Numbered from the stretch's first letter, positions 20,808-32,094 are shown. The stretch is DNA of 64,000 bases from Ramicandelaber brevisporus (GCA_025201865.1 MU602726.1:1-64000); one strand, 5' to 3'. Notes: generated by a model not told the origin, from the letters alone. Translations and numbers: made by a program.

Positions 20808-21153
20808 TCTATCATAGTCTGTTTTTGTTTTGTTTTGTTTTGTTCTGTTTTACTTTATATCTCCTTCTGGAAATCCTTAGTTATTTAACTAGCGTTATAG
20901 GAGCGAAACATGTGTAGCAGAGGAGCTTGGATTTCTTTTTCGAATTTGTTGTTGTTGTTGTTGTTGCTGAGTGGATGAATTTTGAACTGCTTGCTCTTTT
21001 TGGCAGAGCTTGCCCTCTCAAATCACACTTTGTCCACCTTATTTTTGTAAAAAGCCTCTCGATCGAAAGTATTGTCGGTTCGAATCTCCCAAGCGAGCAA
21101 ACAGCCACCAAGTATAAGAAGAGTAATCTTGCCTTCAAAGGATAAACAAAGAG
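20808..21153. promoter_or_regulatory. SEC3 3' flank and BRF1 promoter, with a B-box-like element
   Basis: This 346-bp spacer has TTTTG repeats (20820-20850), a GTT repeat (20946-20966) and, at 21077-21087, GGTTCGAATCT, which matches 10 of 11 positions of the Pol III B-box consensus. The flanks do not fold into a tRNA T-arm. Confidence 0.4.
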
Positions 21154-23550
21154 ATGCTGAACTGTCCACATTGCCAGAACAACGATCTCCACACAGACGA
21201 CAAAACCGGCGCCGTCATTTGCCGGAGTTGCGGTGCAGTTGTAGATGAAGACAACATTATATCCGAGATTACGTTTGGTGAGACTGCAGCCGGTGCAGCC
21301 ATTGTCCAGGGAGGCACAGTCAATGCCGAGACCGGTCGCTTAATATCCGGCGGTGGAGGTGGCGGTGGCAGACCAGGCATGCGTGGAGGCACATCAGACA
21401 GCCGAGAAAACACACTGTATCGAGCACGACGTCGTATCATGGCAATGGCTACGGCTCTTCGTATGAACTCGGTGCAGGTTGACTCAGCAATGCGCATGTA
21501 TACATTGGCATTGGATCGCAATTTTACAAAAGGACGCAATGCTCAGCATGTGGCTGCAGCTTGCCTATACATAGTGTGCAGAATGCAAAAGACATCCCAC
21601 ATGCTCATTGATTTCTCTGATATACTGAGAGCCAGTGTATTTGCGATTGGTACCGTCTTTGTGGAGCTTGTTCGAGCCCTTCAGTTACGCATAGACTTTG
21701 TGGATCCATCCTTGTATGTATCACGGTTTGCATCGCAGCTGGAGTTTGGAGACAAGACTCAGCGCGTGGCCAACGATGCACTGCAGATTGTGAAAAGAAT
21801 GAAGCGTGATTTTATGGTGCAGGGTCGTCGTCCGGCTGGATTGTGTGCGGCAGCATTGCACGTGGCTAGTAAGATTCATGGATTCCATCGATCAATTCAG
21901 GAGATTATGAAGGTTGCAAAAATTGGACAATCAACAATTAGAAGAAGATTGGATGAACTGAAACAACTAAAATCAGCTGGACTGTCACTGGGTGAGTTTA
22001 GAGGAAGGAACTTTGACGTTGATGATCCAAACGATGAAACTCACAACCCACCCAGATTTACTCAGAATAAATTGAGAGAGGAAAAGGAGAGATTAAGAAG
22101 AGAGGAACAAGGCGATCAAGGCGAGGCGGATGGAATGGACGATTTGGTTGAATTGCTTGATGAAATTGATGAAACTGATACACCTGAAGATAATGAAGAT
22201 GCATTTCAATATTTGGAAGAGATTGAGTTACAGAATGTTGATTTAGATGGACAAGTTGCCCAGGATGAGGCTATTATTAGTAAACAGCGCAATAATAGTA
22301 ATAGCAATAATAATAATAACAATGATGATGATGAATATAATAATGATAATGATGGTGAAGACGACGATGACGAAGATGTATTTGCACAAGCATCGTTTGA
22401 TATGGGTGTCATTTCAGCCAGCTATGTGCCGACTCAAACAAATACTCAGGCTGATAACACTCCAATGAAGTTGTCCCAGCCGCCCTCAACCAGATTCAAA
22501 CCAAAGCAATTGCCTCGTGCTCCATCTCGCCTCAACACCGCAGTTGGTGCAACTCCAGAAGAGGCAAGTTCATCACAGCTGGGACTAAAGAATAGTCTAC
22601 AACGGGCAGCAGTGCTCAACGCAGCCAATGCAGTATCAGCAGGAATAGTGCCAACAGGCACAAAGCGAAAGAAGCGAGTTGCGCTGTATCGCGGCAAGCG
22701 GGTACTATTGGATGGATTTGATGAGCAGGATGTATCCACGTGGACAGATGTTGATGATGACGAAGTGAGTTTGATGCTGTTGAATAAAGAAGAAGTCGAA
22801 AGAAAAGAAAAGATTTGGATGGAAGAAAATGGAGCATTCATGGCTGAATTGGAGTTGAAAATGAAGGCAAAAGAAGAGGCGAGAAAAGCAGATGAAGAGG
22901 CAGCGGCGGCAAATGGCGGGAAATTGCCCCGGAAGCGCAGAACTGGTGGAGGAAATAGAAAGAACTCAAGTGGAGACGGAATAATAGAGCATGGATCGGC
23001 AATGGAAGCCGCGTCTGCAATGATGAATGCAAAGAAATTCTCCCGTAAAATCAACTATGACATGATTCGATCTTCACTGGATACACCAACTGGCTTCAAC
23101 AGCGTCAGATCTACAGCGGCAGGCACTCCTCATCCATTCGGTGGCGGCTTTGGATCGAACACACCAGCTGCAGCTGGAGGATCTGGATTCAGTGCGGCTG
23201 GAGGGAATACACCCGCTATCAGCGATGACGTCATTGAGGAGGATTATGATCCAAGGGCTGCATCTCGTTCACGGACACGAACGCCTCGGACTACAGGCGC
23301 AGCCACGCCTGTCACAACAACGGCAGCAACAGCAACAACAGCGGCGACGGCAACATCGTCATCTGGACCTGGTCATATTCAAGGCGGCGTTGTTGTTGAA
23401 GAGGCAGCGTCCAACCACGTCGATGATGATTTGGATGATGATTTGGATGATGACGACGAGGATGACGACGATTTGTATGCCGATGATGCGGAGATGCGCC
23501 AGAAATTCAACTCGTATGAAGCCGAGATTGATGATTATGAAGAATACTAA
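21154..23550 (+). CDS. BRF1: RNA polymerase III initiation factor TFIIIB subunit Brf1
   Basis: Brf1 is the TFIIB-related subunit of TFIIIB, which recruits Pol III to tRNA and 5S genes. In this 798-residue protein the zinc ribbon is at the very N-terminus (Cys4, Cys7, Cys23, Cys26). Two cyclin folds span about 85-275 (RNAQHVAAACLYIVCRMQK; then GRRPAGLCAAALHVASKIHG). The Brf1-specific C-terminal TBP-binding homology region is visible at about 500-570 (KRVLLDGFDEQDVSTWTDVD and the Lys/Glu-rich helix after it). Asn and Asp runs (near 375-410) and an acidic tail (LDDDLDDDDEDDDD) are lineage-specific. The ATG at 21154 directly precedes the zinc ribbon, so the start is secure. Confidence 0.95.
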   Translation: MLNCPHCQNNDLHTDDKTGAVICRSCGAVVDEDNIISEITFGETAAGAAIVQGGTVNAETGRLISGGGGGGGRPGMRGGTSDSRENTLYRARRRIMAMATALRMNSVQVDSAMRMYTLALDRNFTKGRNAQHVAAACLYIVCRMQKTSHMLIDFSDILRASVFAIGTVFVELVRALQLRIDFVDPSLYVSRFASQLEFGDKTQRVANDALQIVKRMKRDFMVQGRRPAGLCAAALHVASKIHGFHRSIQEIMKVAKIGQSTIRRRLDELKQLKSAGLSLGEFRGRNFDVDDPNDETHNPPRFTQNKLREEKERLRREEQGDQGEADGMDDLVELLDEIDETDTPEDNEDAFQYLEEIELQNVDLDGQVAQDEAIISKQRNNSNSNNNNNNDDDEYNNDNDGEDDDDEDVFAQASFDMGVISASYVPTQTNTQADNTPMKLSQPPSTRFKPKQLPRAPSRLNTAVGATPEEASSSQLGLKNSLQRAAVLNAANAVSAGIVPTGTKRKKRVALYRGKRVLLDGFDEQDVSTWTDVDDDEVSLMLLNKEEVERKEKIWMEENGAFMAELELKMKAKEEARKADEEAAAANGGKLPRKRRTGGGNRKNSSGDGIIEHGSAMEAASAMMNAKKFSRKINYDMIRSSLDTPTGFNSVRSTAAGTPHPFGGGFGSNTPAAAGGSGFSAAGGNTPAISDDVIEEDYDPRAASRSRTRTPRTTGAATPVTTTAATATTAATATSSSGPGHIQGGVVVEEAASNHVDDDLDDDLDDDDEDDDDLYADDAEMRQKFNSYEAEIDDYEEY

Positions 23551-24285
23551 TCTCCCCTTTAATTATCTTGAATATGTACAATAGTAGTTTTTTAGTAAGC
23601 AAACAAACAAAAAAAACAATCAGTTCCTTTATTATGTATTTGAATCTTGGTAAGGGGGCTTCCTCCTTGATTGCTGTGTTGAATCTCAGATTGGCATGGC
23701 AGATCGGAGATTTTTGAAACTTCGACGCCAGATTCGTCTCCTATTCGCAGGTCAACTTCTCCCCTCGTGCACCCACGCTAAATCCACCCACTTTCCCGTC
23801 AAAAGAAGACTACAGCGACAACTTTGAAACAGCTCCACAAAAGTATACCCAGGCGCACCTGTTGAGCAGCGATTGAAGTGCGATACCTGCCACGCGGTTG
23901 CGTTATTGAGCTGCTACAATTGTGTTGTGCGAGGTTACATCCGCATTGCCAAAACGGGCAGATTGTCATCAGCCGAGAGCTCACCGGACACTTGCGAACT
24001 CTTGTAGTAGCATCACAATCCCTCCTTCACTCCACTCGCTCACTTGCTCGCCCGCTCACCCACCCGCCTGCTCGAATTATCTTCCGACAGCCGATTTGCA
24101 AGCTGACTCTCCCTCTCTGTTTCGATCGACATTCGTTTCTTCCACTTCCGGTGGTATCGATTGGTATCTTCGATTTCAGCCTTCAAAAACCTTATTCTAT
24201 TTTATCTTCTTTCTCAGTTTACTTTGCCAGCGTCAGGTCAGCGCTTCAATCAGTCAGTTACGGCTGCAGGTCGTCTATTTGTTAT
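23551..24285. other. Leader/promoter of the arrestin-like gene
   Basis: This 735-bp stretch is open in the arrestin frame back to 23878. Its translation (Leu/Ser/His/Pro-rich with CTCGCTCAC-type repeats near 24030-24075) looks like UTR rather than protein. No RNA gene was seen. Confidence 0.5.
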
Positions 24286-26691
24286 ATGCAGTTGCGGCCT
24301 TCACGCTGGCATCTGGACGGACACGGCAGCAATGGCAGGGAAACTGCTCCGCCAAGAATACCACCGCCATCTTCGCAACAGCAGCAACAACAATCGCAAC
24401 AACCACAACAACCACAACAGCCTCAGAATCAACATCAGCAACAGCCTCAGAATCAGCAACGGCAACAAACTGCTCCTCTTGGACCGATGATCGGACCTGG
24501 CCCACCACAGGGCACTCGTCCAATCTTGAGCATCTCGCTGCTTCAGAACCCCATCATTATGCGAGGCACAACAAGGAATAGTACAGGCGCGGTGCTGCGC
24601 GGCAATTTGATTCTGTCAACAGGTCAGAGTATAAAGATCAATGCCTTGGCTATCAGACTACGAGGTGTACAGATGCTCATCAACGATCATTCATTCGAGC
24701 TGTCGAAGGAAGAGCGACGAAAGTTCTTGACCGAAACACGACATTTTATCACATCGCCTTCATCATCATCGTCATCATCGTCAGCAGCAGCAGCAGCAGC
24801 AACAACAACGACAATGTCGGGGTCGACGGCATTAACTGGAGGAGCGACAATGTTTGATGAACACCAGGTTCAACATCAACAAGTTGAATTGCCGCCTGGC
24901 ACATACACTTATCCATTCGAGTTCCATCTGCCTGGCACATGTCCTGAGACAATCTCGGTGTCCAAAGGATCAGTGCACTACACACTGCGAGCGACCCTGA
25001 CCAGACCTGCATTCTTCCGCAAAAATCTCGTGGCGACCGAAGAGGTTGTTGTGCTGAGGTACACCGATGACATGGTGAGACTGCTGAGCCAGCTTAAGGA
25101 GGTCAGCAAGCGAAAGATTCTGGTTCCAGGAATGTACATGCGAGCAACAGTAGCGCAGAGTGCGTACGGACCGGGTGAAAATATTCATGTAACGGTGCAG
25201 TTTATCGGAATGAATGATGAATATATGCAAAGAATTATTAGCGCTAACGCTCAGAACGCTCAGAACGCTCAGAACGCTCAGAATGCTAGGAATACAAATG
25301 GTCAACAGTCAACACCAGTAATCGAAGCTACAACGGGGGGCGACAATCAGGCAACAGAGCCAACTACATCTCCTACAATCAGGTATGCACTCAACGGTAA
25401 CGATACAAGCGCATCAAATGGAGCTGCAGCCTGGCACCATGCGAGTGAAGGCACATCACCGGGGTCTCCACCCACAGCGGCAGTTTACTCAGCAACAACA
25501 GCAGCTTCTAGGAGGCTATCGGCAGATACGACAGGCAGTGGAGGTGTTGGAAATGGTGGAATGGGCTGTTCGACAAAGAGCATTCGTTCGTACAAGCTGC
25601 GGGTGCATTTAATGCAGCATGTTGCATACAGAACAGAGCATCACTTGGCTGGCAGAGGTGGTGATGACGACTATCTGTTTTGGACCAGCTCAGTTCTTGC
25701 CACAGCGGAATTGCCCAATGTATCGATTCCAGTGGGCCATACTCCGCAGCAAACCAGTCTGAATGTTGGCTACGAGGAGATTCGATGTGTTCTCAAAGTG
25801 CCAGACAACGTGCAGAACGATACCGTCAGCGAGGGCATCAATGTTCGACATAAAGTTGTGATAGTGGCAATCGATGCCAAGTCTGGCATTTTAATCGGCA
25901 CGATCGCTGCGGCTTCTCTGGCATTGGCTAACCAGTCATCAACAAGCCTGAGCACACTATCCACACCTCTGCTGTATCAGCAGTATCAGCATTATTTGCC
26001 TCACCAACAACAGCAGCATTCATCCTCTGGATCTCAGTTTAGCCTTCCTAATGCGACCCCCGCTGACAATTCTCTGTATCGATCAACCTCTCCTCGGCCT
26101 CCAAGCTCAATGTACGGCAGACCTGGTGCCACAACTCCAACTAGCTCGTACACTCGACATTCGGTCAACCTGGGTATTCTTGGCTCTGGCAAGATCATCA
26201 AGGCATCAAGCTCCATCTGGCGTGATCTTTTTTCGAACCCGCAAGAAACCGAGCTCAATGTGCCTGTCACAATCATGCCAGCCTCCCTGATATCACAGAT
26301 TGCATTCCCTCCTGTCTTTGATGAGCCGGATCCTGCAGCAAACGGTCATCACGCTAACGGTACTACAGCAACATCAGCAGCAGCAACAGTAGCTACAGCA
26401 ATAACAACAGCACAGGAAACAAACGGTGTGCATCCAGTAGCATCTCTGCCTAGTCTGGCCGATGCTCTCATGTCAGTTCCACGGCCTCCCTCTCTCGAAC
26501 CGCTCTCGATGCCTGAGCCAATGTATATCGATCAGCCGTCGGATCAGCATGCAATATCCAGTTTGGCAAACTCTATTATGGGCGATGATGACACTGCAAT
26601 GGCAGATGACTCCGAGACTACATCCAGCCACATGACACAGCCAGAACGGAGTAACTATCTCAGTCATGCGATGGACATCCTTCGTAGATAA
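24286..26691 (+). CDS. Arrestin-related trafficking adaptor-like protein
   Basis: Alpha-arrestins link plasma-membrane transporters to Rsp5-type ubiquitin ligases. Taking the start at 24286, the 801 residues begin with a Gln/Pro/Asn-rich stretch. The arrestin N domain follows (SISLLQNPIIMRG, GAVLRGNLILSTGQSIKINA, LRGVQMLI, QVELPPGTYTYPFEFHLPG, SKGSVHYTLRATLTRPAFF), and then an arrestin C domain (KRKILVPGMYMRATVAQSAY, later SYKLRVHLMQHVAYRTEHHL). The C domain is split by about 130 low-complexity residues that include an NAQ repeat. I see no PPxY motif of the kind ARTs use to bind Rsp5. The frame is open upstream to 23878, so the true N-terminus is uncertain. Confidence 0.85.
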   Translation: MQLRPSRWHLDGHGSNGRETAPPRIPPPSSQQQQQQSQQPQQPQQPQNQHQQQPQNQQRQQTAPLGPMIGPGPPQGTRPILSISLLQNPIIMRGTTRNSTGAVLRGNLILSTGQSIKINALAIRLRGVQMLINDHSFELSKEERRKFLTETRHFITSPSSSSSSSSAAAAAATTTTMSGSTALTGGATMFDEHQVQHQQVELPPGTYTYPFEFHLPGTCPETISVSKGSVHYTLRATLTRPAFFRKNLVATEEVVVLRYTDDMVRLLSQLKEVSKRKILVPGMYMRATVAQSAYGPGENIHVTVQFIGMNDEYMQRIISANAQNAQNAQNAQNARNTNGQQSTPVIEATTGGDNQATEPTTSPTIRYALNGNDTSASNGAAAWHHASEGTSPGSPPTAAVYSATTAASRRLSADTTGSGGVGNGGMGCSTKSIRSYKLRVHLMQHVAYRTEHHLAGRGGDDDYLFWTSSVLATAELPNVSIPVGHTPQQTSLNVGYEEIRCVLKVPDNVQNDTVSEGINVRHKVVIVAIDAKSGILIGTIAAASLALANQSSTSLSTLSTPLLYQQYQHYLPHQQQQHSSSGSQFSLPNATPADNSLYRSTSPRPPSSMYGRPGATTPTSSYTRHSVNLGILGSGKIIKASSSIWRDLFSNPQETELNVPVTIMPASLISQIAFPPVFDEPDPAANGHHANGTTATSAAATVATAITTAQETNGVHPVASLPSLADALMSVPRPPSLEPLSMPEPMYIDQPSDQHAISSLANSIMGDDDTAMADDSETTSSHMTQPERSNYLSHAMDILRR
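25246..25290 (+). repeat. 9-bp tandem repeat encoding Asn-Ala-Gln
   Basis: AACGCTCAG is repeated four times exactly and once with changes inside the arrestin-like gene, adding NAQ units to an inserted loop. Confidence 0.85.
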
Positions 26692-27258
26692 ATTTTTGCA
26701 TCTCAAGTACTCTTTTACTCTACTCTTTCTCTGCCTTCCTCATCTACTTTATTGTGTCGATACCCTTCTCATCTACATTCATTCATTCATTCTAATCCTC
26801 TCTCTCTCTCAATCGCGTTTATTCTTTCTCTTTCTCTTTCTCTTTCTCTTTATCAATGTCTCTTTTCTCTCTTGTTTATCTCTTTCCCTCTCCATCTATC
26901 TCTCTCTCGCTGTCTGTTTATTTATGTTTTACCTGATGGCGATCAGTGGAAGGTGGAGCTTGAAGATGGATGCTGCATGTCGTACATGATGTATACCAAG
27001 CGTGTTAGTGCGAATGCACCCATTGCAAATGTCACATGCAGCGCTCTGTGAATGACAAAAGTCCACACACCGCCGAGTGTTGAATGCCTCAATTTTCGGT
27101 CCATCAAAAAGCATCGCCTCGTTTCTGGTAGATGATCTCTCTGCTCCTTGTTGAAAACCTCCACATTTCCAACGCTCTCTTTTGCTCTTCATCATCAAGC
27201 ACGAGTCTCTCCCCTCCCTCCCTCCCTCCCAAGGAAGAAGAAGAACAGCAACAAGAAG
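26692..27258. other. CT-rich intergenic region upstream of EFR3
   Basis: It contains a CTCTTT hexamer array (about 26818-26855) and a CCCT/CCTCC polypyrimidine stretch (27200-27230) just before an A/G-rich leader. These are typical of leaders in this window. No convincing gene was seen. Confidence 0.5.
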
Positions 27259-27810
27259 ATGGGCAGCTTCACGTTCTTGCGACGCTACACAAAGCACATT
27301 GACCTTATCGAGAAGTGCTATGCTACGGCTCCTGCACCAGCACCAGCTGCTAGCAGTGGCACCAACGGCACAAACTCTGCTACTGCTCCGCCGCCAGTAG
27401 TCCATGCCAACGCCAACGAACTCTCCTATCTCGTCTACTATGCATCCAACAAGCCGGCCAAGCTGCCCAAAGTTGCCAAGTATCTCGACTGGCGTATTGC
27501 TCGAGATGCATACCGTCAGCGTGAGCAGGACGTGCGCATTACTCTTGAGATATTCAATGCTCTGCTGCAAAACTGCCACAGTGAGCTAGTCTTCTTCTCT
27601 TTGAACCTGCTTACCTCGCTCAAGGCTGTGCTGGCCATGAACAATATTGTATTGCGCAGTGAAGCCATCCGCACGTTTTGCCTCTTTTGCAAATATCATG
27701 TAGGTGGAAGTGCTCTGACCATCAACCATCAGCTACGTGCCAATTATCAATCAGTTATTGAAACACTGGTTGCACCTGCACTGAGCGGCGGAATTCATCT
27801 CAGTCAACTT

Positions 27811-27843
<33 letters not shown>

Positions 27844-30768
27844 GCTCAAGGAAAGTCTCAGATTCCGAGAGAACAAATCTTGCAGAGTCGCATGCTGGCA
27901 ATGAAAGCCGTGGCTGCAATTGCGACATCTCCAGCTACTCACAATGCAGACTCTCGTCGCGAATTGCGATACATTCTGCCTGCCATCTTTGCGAACCTCG
28001 GTCTTGAATCAGCGCCTGTTCTATCGGATCCATCCTCGTTGGCAAACAGCACCGCAGCATCGTCCTCTCAACTTGCGCCGCCAACAAAGGCTGAGCGCGA
28101 GTCGTACATCTCCAAAGAGGTCAATGTTAGTGATGCATCCGCCATAACGATTGATGAGCTGCAGCGTCTCTCGTGGTCGATCTTGGCCGAGATTGCTGCT
28201 CTGACTGATGCATCGGCCACCAAAGTTCTCGTTCAGAGCGCGATTGCCTATTGTGATGAGGCCGAGTTGTGGGAAACAGATGCATTTGTCCGTCTTGCGT
28301 CTTGCCTAATGTCATCAGTGCAGCCACAGTATCGCTACAATGTAATGTTTGGTGCCATCAGCCAGCTCAACAGCACTACCTCAACACCGGATGCAGCTGC
28401 GAAGCGTTTATGCCTTGTGCACACTATAGCTGCCATGCTGTCGAGCAACTATCAGCTGGTCGGCGTCTCTGTTCTTGAAATTCTGCACACTCTCATCAAG
28501 CACTTCCTCGCGTTGCTGCCCACCTCTGTTGGTGCATTGATTCGATCAACCCCTCTTATCCCAGCAGACAGCCGCAGCGCTGATGCAGAGAAGCTGCGTC
28601 GCATGTCAGTTGTGTCCAATTCTTCAGCCAGCCAACACCCATCGGGATCTGACATTGCGTTTGAGACTCGCTTGGCTTTGTTCCGTGCCATTGGCGGCCT
28701 TGGATACCACACATATTACTCAGACCAGTTCACACACATCATTGAGTTCATTATCAACAGATTGGATGTGGCAACATCTCTCGTCGATCCCGCCCTGGCT
28801 CTCACCAGCAGTCCGCAGCAGCAGTCTCTCACAGTGGATGGAGTTGGCGAAGTCAACACTGCTGAATCCGCGGCACGCACACAGCGCACCATTCGTCAAA
28901 TTGCACTCCTGCGCTGCCTTGCCGTCATTCTCCAGCGAAACACCATTGCCCTCCGCAATACAGCGACATTGACTGTAGTATCGGTTACTCCACTCCGCAC
29001 GATTGCTCCGATCATTGAGCTGCTCTTGGCTGGTCCACACCAGCGCGAGCTCAATATCGCAGCCAGTGACTTCCTGATGGCCTTTATGCGCCACAATGTT
29101 GCAGAGCTGTGTCGCCGGCGTACTATTGAGCTCAGCGGACATTCCGCATCTGCTCAAACTCAGCAACAGCTGCAGCCGCACTCTACTACTCAGACCAGCG
29201 ACATATTGAGCGGACACCTTCCACAGGTCACACATCAACGCGCGCCATCTAGCGGAGCATCCGGCTCGGTTGAAGATAACGCTGCTCGTGAATCATTCCA
29301 TCGCTACCTGTACGAGACTGCTGCCAATGCTAAACACACAAATGACATTGCAGCCTTTGCTGTTCTCCTCTTGCTGCTCTTGCGTAGATATCGTGAAGAT
29401 GAAGTGATTCCGGTTGTTCCCATTCTGCTCAAGCTACGCACTCTTGCATTTGCCAAAGCTACCCAAGCTGCTGCTGCTGCTGCTTCTGTTCCAGGCTCTT
29501 CTCCAAACTATACCAGCGGTGGTCCGCAAGCTCTCCTGGCTGCCATCTCAACTGCCACCTTGATGTATCTCAAGGAAGTTGGCGAGTTACTCGATATTCG
29601 TCAACTCAGACAACATGTTGGTAAGATTATTGCATCAAACAAGGCCACTGGCACCAGCTGGCACGGAACAGTTGAATCGGCTATGCATGGTGAAATGGCA
29701 TCCCTCGCCGCCGCTTGGCCATTAGTGGCTCCAAAGGTGGTCGATGCCACATCACCAGTTGTTGATGGTTCTGCGGTCGAGATCTCCGATTTCATTACCC
29801 TTGATGAAATCATTGCTGATCTGAGCAGCTCATCTCGCGCCAAGGCCATGTTCTCTGGTGATTTGCGGTCTCGATTGGAATCTGAAATGGCTTCCGTTGG
29901 TTCTCCGTATTCAGGTAGTCAGAGAGGCTTTGGCGGTGTTCGTCGCGTTCGCTCAGTCAAGTCTCGTATCCAAATTACTGGTTCCGAGGGCTACACGGGT
30001 CCACGTCCACGTCTCAACACAGGCACCAGTCACACCGGCACAAACTTGACAGTTGGCGATCGTGCTGATGGTGGTCAGCAGTACCGCCTCGCGAGCTTTG
30101 GTCGCTATGACGTCTTTGATGATGACGATGCTGCCAGCTCGACGTCGTTTGCAGTTGGCGTTGATAATCTGCGTAGCGCATTGCACAGCTTTGCGCTCCC
30201 GATGCTGTCTCCAAACACTCAGCTGCCGAGCCAACAGGTATCTGACGAGTACATGGATTCGGGCGATGATGACGGCGACGACGATGACGACGAGGCCGGT
30301 GCCAGTGGTCACGTTGCAACAGCCAACGGCCACTCCAAGCACGCCAATGGCAGTCGCACCGGTGCAGCAATCGCAGTGTCTCCGCTGACTCGCGCCAGCA
30401 TCCCCAGTCTCAAAGTCCACTCTCGCACATCGCGCGTTAGTCTGCGTGCAACAACAACGACAACAACAGCGGCCACTCACAACAATGGCACTGCCATCAC
30501 TACTACCTCTACGGCAGCCATGATGACATCGTCCATGGTTGTTGGCTCTCCCACTTCGGCAATCATCACCACGTCGGCCGCAAACATCCACAACGTGGAC
30601 GACCTGCTGAACAGCATCCAGATCACCTCTCCGCCGATGCAAACGAGCGGGTCGCAGACGTCGCTTGGCGCTGGTGGCCGCCATCCGTTTGTCATGAACC
30701 TGGCACTTGGAGCAGGCGGCGGCGGCAGCAGCACCACGTCTCTGGTTGAAGCACCGTACCGCCGCTAA
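27259..30768 (+). CDS. EFR3: EFR3-family plasma-membrane scaffold of the PI4-kinase complex
   Basis: Efr3 anchors the PI4-kinase Stt4/PI4KIIIalpha complex, with Ypp1/TTC7, at the plasma membrane. The start at 27259 gives 1169 residues whose N-terminus (MGSFTFLRRYTKHIDLIEKC) matches the basic, Cys-containing membrane-binding start of the family. Armadillo/HEAT-like helices follow (YLDWRIARDAYRQREQDVRI, LEIFNALLQNCHSELVFFSL, then FETRLALFRAIGGLGYHTYY). A short poly-Gln run sits at about residues 184-194. The last 250 residues are disordered, with Asp runs and Ser/Thr-rich blocks, as in other Efr3 proteins. The 37 in-frame codons before this ATG are leader-like and excluded. Confidence 0.9.
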
Positions 30769-30985
30769 ACTTTGCCCTAAACGATCATTCTTGCAGTCTT
30801 TTTATTGAACTCTCTCTAATTTTTTTTTTTACACTTTCCTTCAATGTTGGAATCCATGCCAATGATACACAACAACAATAGCAAACCAAAACAAAGAAAG
30901 CGGCGAATGGCTGACCAGATGGCAGAAGCATATCAAGACACAAGCAAGCGATCATGTGCTCTCGAAGGAGAGCAACAAAAACAGA

Positions 30986-31058
30986 TACCGAACGTGGGAC
31001 TCGAACCCACAATCCTCGGTTTAGAAGACCGATGCCTTAACCATTAGGCCAGTCCGGC
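30986..31058 (-). tRNA. tRNA-Arg (anticodon UCU)
   Basis: Read on the minus strand this folds as a complete cloverleaf without an intron. The acceptor is GCCGGAC with GUUCGGU and discriminator A; the D-arm is GCC...GGC with GG in the loop; the anticodon stem is UCGGU/ACCGA around the loop CUUCUAA (anticodon UCU, reading AGA); the T-arm is GUGGG/CCCAC with loop UUCGAGU. The first acceptor pair is G-U. A T5 run for Pol III termination follows on the minus strand (plus-strand A run at 30977-30981). Confidence 0.95.
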
Positions 31059-31121
31059 TTGTCCTGATTTCTGATTTTTAAAACATGTGTAGTACGTTAG
31101 TCTCAATGTTTAATGATACAC

Positions 31122-31931
31122 CTAAACTGTGATTATGAGTGCCGGGAACCCAAGGATCCACAATAAGTTGGGTTTGGCAACTTGTCCGTGTGATATCGCC
31201 TCTTTCTTTGAAGTCGTCGTTTCATCTTCATCGTTTGTAACAAATATACCGGATGGAATTGGCGTTGATGATTCACGTATGCTTTGTGTACGACTTGTGC
31301 TTGGCTGAGGATGAAGAGATGGTTCCATTTGTGATGGAATTGGAGTTGATGAGCGTGTACCTTCGTTTGCCTTGTATCTGCTTGGAATAACGGTTGATTG
31401 CTGAATGTCTGCTTGACTAGCCTGAGTTGCTTGTGAGAATGAGGAGATTAATGGCGACGATGGCAGGGATGAGCCGTCGGAAGAGAGTGTCGACGCCGAT
31501 GGCATCGGAGGAGGTGGAGGAGATGGTGGAATTGATGTCATTTTCACAAACGGGGATGCAGTTGCATCCAGTGCTGACTGAGATGGCTGTTCACCTGGCG
31601 ATTCCTCAGGAGGTGCTTGCATAGAGACGCGAGCTGGCAGGTTGACCTTGCTCACTGTTGCTGTCGGTTGGGCTGGTTGTGGGATCGGTGTTGCTGGTGC
31701 TGGTGCTGGTGCTGGTGCTGGTGCTGGTTCCGTTGCTGGAGTTGGCACTTGTGGGTGTGATTGTGTTGCTGCGGTTTTGTACGGGTGGAGTTGCTCTATG
31801 TGAGCTGATGAATATGTGCGAGTAGCAGTTTCCTTTGGTTTAGCCATCTGAACATACTGCGGCGCCTGCGCCTCTACAATGGCTTGGATTAAGCTTAACA
31901 CTAATACTGAACTGAATAATGGCGTCTTCAT
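31122..31931 (-). CDS. Secreted Pro/Ser/Thr-rich protein, possibly GPI-anchored
   Basis: The 269 residues start with a clear signal peptide (MKTPLFSSVLVLSLIQAIVEAQ, cleavage likely after the AQA region). A Pro/Ala/Thr/Ser-rich body includes a PA repeat encoded by six GCTGGT hexamers (31693-31728). The chain ends in a short hydrophobic stretch (LLWILGFPALIITV). That plan fits a wall or surface protein with a GPI-attachment tail, although the tail is short. No cysteine-rich or catalytic module is present. Function unknown. If an intron were present the C-terminus could differ. Confidence 0.7.
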   Translation of the reverse strand: MKTPLFSSVLVLSLIQAIVEAQAPQYVQMAKPKETATRTYSSAHIEQLHPYKTAATQSHPQVPTPATEPAPAPAPAPAPATPIPQPAQPTATVSKVNLPARVSMQAPPEESPGEQPSQSALDATASPFVKMTSIPPSPPPPPMPSASTLSSDGSSLPSSPLISSFSQATQASQADIQQSTVIPSRYKANEGTRSSTPIPSQMEPSLHPQPSTSRTQSIRESSTPIPSGIFVTNDEDETTTSKKEAISHGQVAKPNLLWILGFPALIITV

Positions 31932-32094
31932 ATGTTTTAGTAGTTTCTTTTTTGATTTGATTTGATTTGATTAGTGATACTGGACAGGTAGAAATGGGGG
32001 AGACGGGAACGTGGCCAAATCGCATGGTCCACCACATGTTCATCTCGGTTCCAAAAGTTAAAAAAAAGGAGATGGATAATAGTTTCAGCAATAA

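Noticed and set aside
21060-21100. tRNA gene suggested by GGTTCGAATC
   Set aside because: The bases flanking the loop do not form a T-stem and no anticodon or acceptor arm fits upstream.
23878-24285. N-terminal extension of the arrestin-like protein
   Set aside because: It is open in frame but has leader-like composition with CTCGCTCAC repeats; the arrestin domain does not need it. Kept only as an alternative start.
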